A DNA stretch of 64,000 nt, taken from contig NZ_JAVDUV010000001.1 of NCBI RefSeq assembly GCF_031456545.1, forward strand, positions 1,550,001 to 1,614,000, written 5' to 3'. The notes under the pieces were generated by a model. It was not told the DNA's origin, searched no databases, and worked only from the letters and a program-made list of their open reading frames with translations. Both the position numbers and the translations under genes were made by a program. Positions 58,041-64,000 of this stretch are shown piece after piece; the stretch's first letter is position 1, and the number at the start of each line of letters is the position of its first letter. Source of the stretch: Agromyces sp. 3263 (GTDB taxonomy: Bacteria > Actinomycetota > Actinomycetes > Actinomycetales > Microbacteriaceae).

Positions 58041-60347
58041 CTACGGCCGCACGTTCGCGTTGTCGCGGAACAGGTTCCCGGGATCGACCTGCGCCTTTAT
58101 CCCCCGCAGCCGCGCGAGCGTCGCCGGCGGGTAGGCCGCCTCGACCGCCGCATCGCCCTGCTCGGTCTCGAAGCTCACGTAGGCGCCGTCGAGGTGCGGG
58201 CCGATGAGCTCGTCCCACTGCGCGGAGGTCCCCTGCCGGCCCGACCCGAACGCGACCACGGAGAACTCCGACGATCGGTGGGCGAAGGCCGTGGCATCCG
58301 CCGCCACGTCGTGCACCGCGCCGCCGACCGCGCGCAGCTGGAAGAAGTACGTCGCGCCGCGGTCGAGGAACCGGGCGGCATCGCGGGCGAACTCGGGCGT
58401 GATGCGGCCGATGAGGCCGGTGCGCGCAGTCGGCTCGCCCTCGGCGGCGTGCGCCTCGTCGGACGCGTTCGAGATGACCGCCCGGTAGCTCGTGATGCGA
58501 ACGTCTTGCCCGACGAGCGGCGCCGCCTCGGCGAGCGGCTGCAGCCGGGCGAGCACCGTGTCGGGGTCGTCCGAGTCGATCACCGCCATCACCTGGGCGA
58601 CCCGCGGCTCCCCCGGCCGCGCGCCGCCGAGGATCAGGAAGCTCGTGAGGTCGCGCGGCGCGTCGACGACCCAGTCGCCCCACGCCTGCAGGAACCCGGC
58701 CGTGTCGCTCGCGTCGAACGCGAGCTGCGCGAAGCCGACGTCGCCGACCTCGTCGACCTCGAAGTCGAAGGCCGTCACGATGCCCATGTTGGCGCCGGCG
58801 CCGCGAACGGCCCAGAACAGCTCCGGATGCCGCGTGGCATCCGCCCGCACCACCGAACCGTCGGCCAGCACGACTTCGACGGCCCGCACGTGATCGATCG
58901 TGAGGCCGTGCTCGCGCACGAGCCAGCCGATGCCGCCCGCCGTGGCGAGTCCGCCGACCCCGACGCCCCCGTAGTCGCCCGAGCTCAGCGCCCAGCCGTG
59001 CGGGGCGAGGAACGCCGCGACGTCCTTCCAACGTGCGCCCGCGCCGATGCGCACGAGCCGTGCGGCCTCGTCGAGCACCTCCATGGCATCGAGGCGGCCG
59101 AGGTCGATCACGATGCCGCCGTCGTTCGTGGAGCGTCCGCTGATGCCGTGGCCGCCACTGCGCACGCCGAGCGGCACGTCGGGATTGGCGCTCGCGAAGG
59201 CCACGGCCTCGGCGACCTCGGAGGAGTCGCCCGGCCGGAGCACGAGGCCGGGCGCCCCGCCGCGCATGTAGGTGGACTTGACGCGCGCATACCCCGCGTC
59301 GCCCGGCTCGACGGCGTGGGCGGCGAGCAAGGCCGGCAGCGCGTCGTAGTCGATGCCGGGGCGGCGCTTCGCGCGCACGGCCGTGCTGCGACCGATCCAG
59401 GTGGCTTCGGCGACGGTCGCGGCATCCGCTGACCGCAGCTCGCGCGCGACCGCCTCGCGCAGCGCGGGCGCGACCTCCTCGGCGAAATGCTGCATGGTGG
59501 CGGGGTCGTCGCTCGCGAGGATGAACGTTCCGATGCCGTCGTCGACGACCAGCGGAAGCAGCTGCTCGACCCACTGCGCGGCAGGCCCGTCGAGGAATCC
59601 GCCGCCGCCCGCGCTCGCCGCCGCGCCTGCCGCCGCGCCCGCCGAGAACCGCCCGCCGATGTTCACGAGCCGGCGGATCTCGCGGGGGTCGCGCCCGGCG
59701 GCGAGCGCCGCCTCGTCGATCGTCGCGTTGCCGCGCGCGAGGTCGCCGGGTTGCAGGTAGGCCAGTGACGGCAGCCACCCGTCGCCCTTGCGACCGATGA
59801 GGCGCAGCATCCGCGGCTTCAGGGCGCCGATCCAGATGGGGATGTTGTGCGCCGGCGCCGGCCCGCGCTTGGCGCCGTCGACACGGTGGTACCTGCCGTC
59901 GACCTCGAACCGGGCGCGCTCGCCCTGGTCCCAGATGCCGCGGATGATGTCGATGGCCTCCGAGAGCGCGTCCACGGCCTGACCGGGCGTGAGCCTGCGG
60001 CCGCCCATGGCGTCGATCGCGTCCCAGAAGCCGCCGGCGCCGAGCCCCAGCTCGAAGCGGCCGCCGCTGAGCAGGTCGAGGCTCGCGGCCGCCCGGGCCA
60101 GCACGGCCGGTGGCCGGAGCGGCACGTTGGTGACGTTCGCCGCCACATGCACGCGCTCGGTGCGCGCCGCGACCCACGTGAGCAGGGTCGACGTGTCGTG
60201 GAATCGCGGCTGGTAGGGGTGGTCCTGGAACGTGACGAGGTCGTAGCCGGATGCCTCGGCGAGCTGGGCGAGGCGCACGGCCGCCTGCGGCGGGTCGTTC
60301 GTCGGGGTGATGAAGGTGCCGAACTGCAGCTCGTGGCCGTAGTGCAT
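58041..60347 (-). CDS. Fusion: luciferase-like monooxygenase + FAD-linked (BBE) oxidase
   Basis: 768 residues, one open frame. Residues 1-330 are a bacterial luciferase-like (LLM) TIM barrel (LQFGTFITPTNDPP, GGRFELGLGAGGFW, IPIWIGALKPRMLRLIGRKG). Residues 340-768 are a complete FAD-binding oxidase with LGVRSGGHGISG, GGIGWLVREHGL, and BBE-type AAYPPATLARLRGIK...DPGNLFRDN. A Gly/Ala-rich hinge lies near 240-255 inside the barrel. It joins two flavin-dependent (FMN/F420 and FAD) redox domains in one chain. The HxlR gene is divergent with 107 bases between. SD GGAG before the ATG. Substrate unknown. Confidence 0.87.
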   Translation of the reverse strand: MHYGHELQFGTFITPTNDPPQAAVRLAQLAEASGYDLVTFQDHPYQPRFHDTSTLLTWVAARTERVHVAANVTNVPLRPPAVLARAAASLDLLSGGRFELGLGAGGFWDAIDAMGGRRLTPGQAVDALSEAIDIIRGIWDQGERARFEVDGRYHRVDGAKRGPAPAHNIPIWIGALKPRMLRLIGRKGDGWLPSLAYLQPGDLARGNATIDEAALAAGRDPREIRRLVNIGGRFSAGAAAGAAASAGGGGFLDGPAAQWVEQLLPLVVDDGIGTFILASDDPATMQHFAEEVAPALREAVARELRSADAATVAEATWIGRSTAVRAKRRPGIDYDALPALLAAHAVEPGDAGYARVKSTYMRGGAPGLVLRPGDSSEVAEAVAFASANPDVPLGVRSGGHGISGRSTNDGGIVIDLGRLDAMEVLDEAARLVRIGAGARWKDVAAFLAPHGWALSSGDYGGVGVGGLATAGGIGWLVREHGLTIDHVRAVEVVLADGSVVRADATRHPELFWAVRGAGANMGIVTAFDFEVDEVGDVGFAQLAFDASDTAGFLQAWGDWVVDAPRDLTSFLILGGARPGEPRVAQVMAVIDSDDPDTVLARLQPLAEAAPLVGQDVRITSYRAVISNASDEAHAAEGEPTARTGLIGRITPEFARDAARFLDRGATYFFQLRAVGGAVHDVAADATAFAHRSSEFSVVAFGSGRQGTSAQWDELIGPHLDGAYVSFETEQGDAAVEAAYPPATLARLRGIKAQVDPGNLFRDNANVRP

Positions 60348-60418
60348 CGTGCTCCGATCCTTCGGTGCGGGCGGATGCCTCCATGCTGGCCCAGCCAGAT
60401 CGGGAATGCACGGGGCGG

Positions 60419-60431
60419 GTAAGTCGCTTAC
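60419..60431. promoter_or_regulatory. GTAAG-TCG-CTTAC repeat, likely HxlR operator
   Basis: A 13-base inverted repeat 24-36 bases before the HxlR start and about 75 bases before the fusion gene start. HxlR regulators bind such short A/T-containing repeats in divergent gaps. Role inferred from position. Confidence 0.5.
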
Positions 60432-60454
60432 TTCGAGTGAGTGATGGAGGTCTC

Positions 60455-60853
60455 ATGCGCACAACCCTGGACGAGCGGATCGAGTCGCCCGACGGCACTG
60501 AGCGGCTGGCACGCACCGAGCGGCTCGAGGAGCTCGGGCACATCGACGAGGCCGCGTGCCGCCGGTTCCAGTCGACCGTCGAGTTCGCCGGCCGCAAGTG
60601 GAACGCGGCCATCCTGCTCGCCGGCGTGCGGGGTGCCCGGCGGTTCTCCGAGTACCGGTCCACGGTCACCGGCATCTCCGACCGCCTGCTCGCCACCCGC
60701 CTGCGCGAGCTCGAGGCCGAGGGCCTCGTCGAGCGGCACGTGCGCGCGACCACACCCGTGACGATCAGCTACACCCCGAGCACCGACGGCCTGCGGCTCA
60801 TCGAGCTGCTGCAGCCGCTCACCGAGTGGGGGCTCGACCGAGCGGCGCGCTGA
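60455..60853 (+). CDS. HxlR-family regulator
   Basis: 132 residues. A winged HTH with GRKWNAAILLAGVRGARRFS, then GISDRLLATRLRELEAEGLV, is the HxlR family; many sense quinones or electrophiles. GGAGG lies before ATG 60455. It is divergent from the LLM-FAD fusion, its likely target, and ends 54 bases from the convergent AlkA-like gene. Confidence 0.86.
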   Translation: MRTTLDERIESPDGTERLARTERLEELGHIDEAACRRFQSTVEFAGRKWNAAILLAGVRGARRFSEYRSTVTGISDRLLATRLRELEAEGLVERHVRATTPVTISYTPSTDGLRLIELLQPLTEWGLDRAAR

Positions 60854-60907
60854 CGCCGTAGCCGATGCATCGGGCGGATGCCGCGAGCCGACCCCGCGTC
60901 GACGCGC

Positions 60908-61825
60908 TCAGATCGCGCGGTGGTCGACGAACGACATGCGCGGGCCTCGGCGCGGACGGCCTCGAACGCCCTCCGCGCCGAGCAGCCGCACCACCCGGTA
61001 CCGGTGCCCGGCCCACGGCGCCATGGCCACGAGCATCTCGTCGTCGTCCATGTCGCGGCCCCACAGTGCGTGGCCGAGGTAGTTCGACAGGTGGTAGTCG
61101 CCCACCGAGAGCGCGTCGGCGTCGCCGAGGGCTCGTTGCGCCACCTCGGCGGCGGTCCACGCGCCGACGCCCGGCATGAGGGTGAGGCGCGCCGCGGCAT
61201 CCGCCGGGCTCATCCCGACGGCCTGCTCGAGGCGCGCCGCGTAGCGGGCGGCGTTCGCGATGGTGCGGGCCCGGCGCGGATCGACGCCGGCCTTGTGCCA
61301 CTCCCAGGTGGGTATGGACATCCATCGCTCGGGGGATGGCGCGACCCGCATCGTACGGGGCGTCGGACCGGGCGCCTCGTCGCCGAACCGCCACACGAGC
61401 CGGCGCCACGAGTCGTGCGCCTGCAGCGTGATCACCTTCTGCTCGAGGATGGCCGGCGCGAGCGCCTCGAACACGGCGCCCGTGCGCGGGATGCGCAGGC
61501 CGGGATTGCGACGGTGGGCGTCGTCGAGCAGGCGGATGCCGGGCACGAACCCCGTGGGGTCATCGCGGTCGCCGAGCAGGTCGGGTGCCGCCGCGACCCC
61601 GGATGCGGCGCCCGGGCCCCAGCCTTCGCAGCGCAACGTGTCGGGGGCCGGCTGCGTGTAGCGCAGCGTCGCGACCCCGTCGGCGGTGCGGGTCGTGCGC
61701 CAGACCCCGCCGCTCGCGTCGCGCTGGTAGGTCGGGTCGGCCGGCCCGCGGCGCAGTGCGGAGATGGTCTGGAGCAGGTCGGTCGGATGCCGCGGGCTCC
61801 AGGTCAGCTCGTGCTCCGCGATCAC
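60908..61825 (-). CDS. AlkA-like DNA-3-methyladenine glycosylase (HhH-GPD)
   Basis: 305 residues. The HhH is LMPGVGAWTAAEVAQRALG followed by the catalytic Asp in SVGDYHL; the N-terminal part is the AlkA-like beta domain. It removes alkylated bases for base-excision repair. GTG 61825 follows a CACACT box by six bases (leaderless). It is divergent from the phosphoglycerate mutase gene. Near-neighbour families act on other bases, so the exact lesion is not certain. Confidence 0.83.
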   Translation of the reverse strand: MIAEHELTWSPRHPTDLLQTISALRRGPADPTYQRDASGGVWRTTRTADGVATLRYTQPAPDTLRCEGWGPGAASGVAAAPDLLGDRDDPTGFVPGIRLLDDAHRRNPGLRIPRTGAVFEALAPAILEQKVITLQAHDSWRRLVWRFGDEAPGPTPRTMRVAPSPERWMSIPTWEWHKAGVDPRRARTIANAARYAARLEQAVGMSPADAAARLTLMPGVGAWTAAEVAQRALGDADALSVGDYHLSNYLGHALWGRDMDDDEMLVAMAPWAGHRYRVVRLLGAEGVRGRPRRGPRMSFVDHRAI

Positions 61826-61949
61826 GGGTCCAGTGTGCACCACGCTCCTGACAGCGGCATCCCCCGCGGGTCGTCGCCCTCCGGTAGTCGCCGCCGCGCC
61901 GCCTGTCAACGTGTTCCCGCGAGGCACCGGGCGGTGGTTGGCTGTGCGC

Positions 61950-62681
61950 ATGCGCGAACTGTGGCTGGCGAGGCACGCCGAGAGCGTCGGCAACGTCGCG
62001 GCGACCCGGGCGGAGGTCGAACGACTCGAGGTGATCCCCCTCGACGTGCGCGATGCCGACGTGGACCTCTCGCCGACTGGCGTCGAACAGGCGCGTGCCC
62101 TCGGCGATTGGCTGCAGCCGCGCGTCGCCGGGTTCGACTCCCTCTGGAGCTCGCCGTACGCCCGCGCGCGACGCACGCTGGCCATCGCGCTGGGTGAAGA
62201 ACTCGGCGAAGAGCGTGGCGAGCGGGTGGTCCTCGCCGACGAACGCCTCCGCGACCGTGAGCTCGGGGTGCTCGACCTGCTCACCCACACCGGCGTCGCG
62301 GCGCGGTTCCCGGGCGAGGTCGCCCGCCGACGGCACCTGGGCAAGTTCTACCACCGGCCGCCGGGCGGCGAGTCATGGGCCGACATCGCGCTGCGGCTGC
62401 GCTCCTTCTTCGGCGACTTCGAGGCGGCCGCCGGCGAGCGCGCCTTCGTCATGGCCCACGACGCGATCGTCATGGTCTCGCTCTACGTGCTGCTCGGCCT
62501 GAGCGAGACCGAGCTGCTCGAGTTCGCCCGCGCGAAGGTCGTCGGCAACGCGTCGGTCACGCACCTGGAGCGCGTCGACGGCCGGTGGCGCCTCGTCGAG
62601 TTCGGCGACGTCGGGCACCTGCGCGTCGAGGGCGCCCCCGTCACCGCCCACCCGGGAGCGGACGATGTCACGCCCCGCTGA
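61950..62681 (+). CDS. Histidine phosphatase / phosphoglycerate mutase-like enzyme
   Basis: 243 residues. LARHAESVGN has the catalytic His9; a second His is in VMAHDAIVM. The fold is that of the cofactor-dependent PGM/phosphatase superfamily, and SPYARARRTLA is a typical second-Arg motif. Substrate open: sugar phosphate or other phosphate ester. Its stop overlaps the next gene by 17 bases, so the pair is an operon with nnrD. Confidence 0.85.
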   Translation: MRELWLARHAESVGNVAATRAEVERLEVIPLDVRDADVDLSPTGVEQARALGDWLQPRVAGFDSLWSSPYARARRTLAIALGEELGEERGERVVLADERLRDRELGVLDLLTHTGVAARFPGEVARRRHLGKFYHRPPGGESWADIALRLRSFFGDFEAAAGERAFVMAHDAIVMVSLYVLLGLSETELLEFARAKVVGNASVTHLERVDGRWRLVEFGDVGHLRVEGAPVTAHPGADDVTPR

Positions 62682-63576
62682 GCCGGTCCGGGTCGACCAG
62701 TGGATGCTCCGGTCGTGGCCGCTGCCCGCACCGGGCGGATCGAAGGACGCCCGCGGGCGCGTGGTCGTCGTGGGCGGCTCGGCGCACTCCCCGGGCGGGG
62801 TACTGCTCGCGGGCGTCGCCGCCTTGCGCGTCGGTGCCGGAAGGCTCACTCTGGTCACGCCGGCATCGATCGCCCTGCCCGTGGCGATCGCGGTGCCCGA
62901 GGCGGGCGTGCTGAGCCTTCCCGGGGGCGGGGCGGATGCCGCGGGCGACCCGCTCGGCGACGAGGTGCGGTCTGAGCTGGCCGGCGCCGACGCCGTGCTC
63001 GTCGGCCCAGGGCTCGACGACCTCGACCTCACCAGACGACTCGTCGAAGCGGTGTGCTCCGCCGACGTGATGCCGACCGCGCTCGCGCTCGACGCCTTCG
63101 CCCTCGGGGTGCTGCCCGGGCTCGACGTGGCGCTGCCCGCGCGGGCCGTGCTGAGCCCCAACGCGGAGGAGGCCGCCCTGCTGCTCGGCGACGGCGACGG
63201 CGAGCCCGCGCAGGGCGACGCCGACGTGGACGGGGCCCTGGAGGGCGACCCCGGCCGGCTCGCCGCGGTCGTGGCGCGCGTCGCCGACCGGTACCGCGCT
63301 GCGGTCACCTGCTACGGCGAGGTCGCGGGCCCTGGCGGCGCCTGGCGGGTCGAGGGAGGCGGTCCCGGCCTCGGCACCTCGGGCAGCGGCGACGTGCTCG
63401 CCGGCGCGATCGCGGGCCTTCTGGCTCGAGGGGCGGATGCCGCGCGCGCGGCGGTGTGGGCGACGCACCTGCACGCCCTCGCCGGCGATCGCCTCGCCGA
63501 ACGGGTCGGGCAGGTGGGGTTCCTCGCCCGGGAGCTCTGCGAGGAGCTGCCCCGGGCGCTGGCCGCGACGGGCTGA
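62665..63576 (+). CDS. nnrD: ADP/ATP-dependent NAD(P)H-hydrate dehydratase
   Basis: 303 residues. GRVVVVGGSAHSPGGVLLAG, LSPNAEEAALLLG and GTSGSGDVLAGAIAGLLARG are the motifs of the NAD(P)HX dehydratase domain. It restores hydrated NAD(P)H. The epimerase domain (NnrE) is not fused here. It overlaps the phosphatase gene by 17 bases. A repeated hairpin follows its stop. Confidence 0.92.
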   Translation: MSRPAEPVRVDQWMLRSWPLPAPGGSKDARGRVVVVGGSAHSPGGVLLAGVAALRVGAGRLTLVTPASIALPVAIAVPEAGVLSLPGGGADAAGDPLGDEVRSELAGADAVLVGPGLDDLDLTRRLVEAVCSADVMPTALALDAFALGVLPGLDVALPARAVLSPNAEEAALLLGDGDGEPAQGDADVDGALEGDPGRLAAVVARVADRYRAAVTCYGEVAGPGGAWRVEGGGPGLGTSGSGDVLAGAIAGLLARGADAARAAVWATHLHALAGDRLAERVGQVGFLARELCEELPRALAATG

Positions 63577-63585
63577 ACGCCGGCC

Positions 63586-63644
63586 CGCGGCATCCGTCAC
63601 CCAGCGATGGAGGGCCGAACGCGGCATCCGTCACCCATCGCTGG
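63586..63644. terminator. Direct repeat plus 10-bp inverted repeat after nnrD
   Basis: CGCGGCATCCGTCACCCA is repeated at 63586-63603 and 63620-63637 (18 of 18). CCAGCGATGG (63601-63610) and CCATCGCTGG (63635-63644) form an inverted repeat across them. Probably the nnrD terminator, built from the GGCATCC word. Confidence 0.6.
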
Positions 63645-63677
63645 ATCGCGGGCGTCGCCCAGGAGTACTCTCGCGAC

Positions 63678-64000
63678 GTGGCCGGCGACAGGGCGAACCC
63701 ACGGGCAGCGGGCCGTGCACCCGACCGGCGCCCGGCCGTCGATCGCGACCCCTCACGGGCGCACTGGATGGAGCTCTTCTTCGACCTCATCTTCGTGGCG
63801 CTCGTCGGCCAGCTCGCGCACGGGCTCCACGAGGAGCCGACGGTCGCGAACCTCCTGCTCTTCGTCGCGCTGTTCGCCTCGGTGTGGTGGTCGTGGGTGA
63901 ACCTGACGTTCGCGGTGAACATCATGCCGTGGCTCACCCGGCGCCAGCTCGCGTTCGTGATGCTCGCCGCCATGTTCGCGCTCGGCGCGATCGCGGTCGC
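63678..64000 (+). CDS. Low-temperature-requirement A (LtrA) protein, N-terminal part
   Basis: Only the first 107 or so residues are in the window. HWMELFFDLIFVALVGQLAH is the LtrA signature at the start of the first TM, followed by WWSWVNLTFAVN. LtrA proteins are multi-TM membrane proteins first linked to growth at low temperature in Listeria; their activity is not known. TACTCT ends six bases before the GTG (leaderless). It continues beyond the window. Confidence 0.82.
   Translation, partial: MAGDRANPRAAGRAPDRRPAVDRDPSRAHWMELFFDLIFVALVGQLAHGLHEEPTVANLLLFVALFASVWWSWVNLTFAVNIMPWLTRRQLAFVMLAAMFALGAIAV

Noticed and set aside
1..64000. CRISPR, tRNA, rRNA, prophage or insertion sequence
   Set aside because: No regularly spaced repeat array beyond three copies, no cloverleaf or rRNA-like stretch, no integrase, transposase or structural phage gene.

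Overview
The window is a contiguous piece of a high-G+C actinobacterial chromosome. Gene content (EfeUOB, MocR, MHS- and DHA2-type transporters, a glycan-degrading repertoire), GTG starts, leaderless promoters and the very frequent GGATGCC/GGCATCC word point to the family Microbacteriaceae (for example Agromyces or Microbacterium). Genus cannot be fixed from the sequence. I see no rRNA, tRNA, CRISPR array, prophage, transposase or replication origin.

Layout. 0-3.6 kb: two tandem paralogous STAND-type ATPases, the second with an N-terminal DUF4062 domain. 3.6-8.7 kb: a fructan module with secreted levansucrase (GH68), divergent membrane-anchored GH32 fructanase and a LacI-family regulator; the 616-bp divergent gap holds two different perfect palindromes, each over a -35 box. 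8.8-20.5 kb: DUF998 membrane protein, ThrE exporter, SLC13 carrier, DHA2 exporter plus leucyl aminopeptidase, a protein with a GyrA-like helical tail, and a large LuxR (LAL) regulator. 20.5-24.4 kb: two very small genes, a PNPOx/MocR divergon, a LysM lipoprotein. 24.4-27.9 kb: efeUOB iron uptake under a DtxR/IdeR-type box. 28-35.4 kb: oligopeptidase B, flavin oxidase, small hypotheticals, a GIY-YIG protein, an OhrR-like regulator opposite a zinc-ribbon gene. 35.4-44.2 kb: a 3-hydroxyisobutyrate dehydrogenase/alcohol dehydrogenase/MHS transporter group, then EamA, flavin monooxygenase, CDF and AI-2E-family transporters. 44.2-48 kb: an alkylsulfatase flanked by two paralogous DRGH nucleases. 48.2-58 kb: PLP decarboxylase, SDR, a GH5 endoglucanase with a frameshifted lectin tail, ArsR/AHSA1 pair, sugar kinases, acetyl esterase, secreted ThuA-like protein, cupin. 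58-64 kb: a luciferase-like/FAD-oxidase fusion opposite HxlR, AlkA-like glycosylase, phosphoglycerate mutase, NAD(P)HX dehydratase and the start of an LtrA protein.

How it works together. The region reads as an accessory and metabolic segment of a soil or plant-associated heterotroph: fructan synthesis and use, cellulose/xylan side-chain degradation, iron acquisition, peroxide and amphiphile handling, and many one-gene regulator-target pairs. Two window-wide patterns are worth more than any single gene: a 7-10 bp word (GGATGCC with flanking CG) that occurs about 100 times by hand count and also forms the arms of intergenic hairpins, and a TAnnnT/CAnnnT box placed 6-8 bases before the start codon of about 18 genes, indicating leaderless transcripts. 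These leaderless boxes were used to choose several starts.
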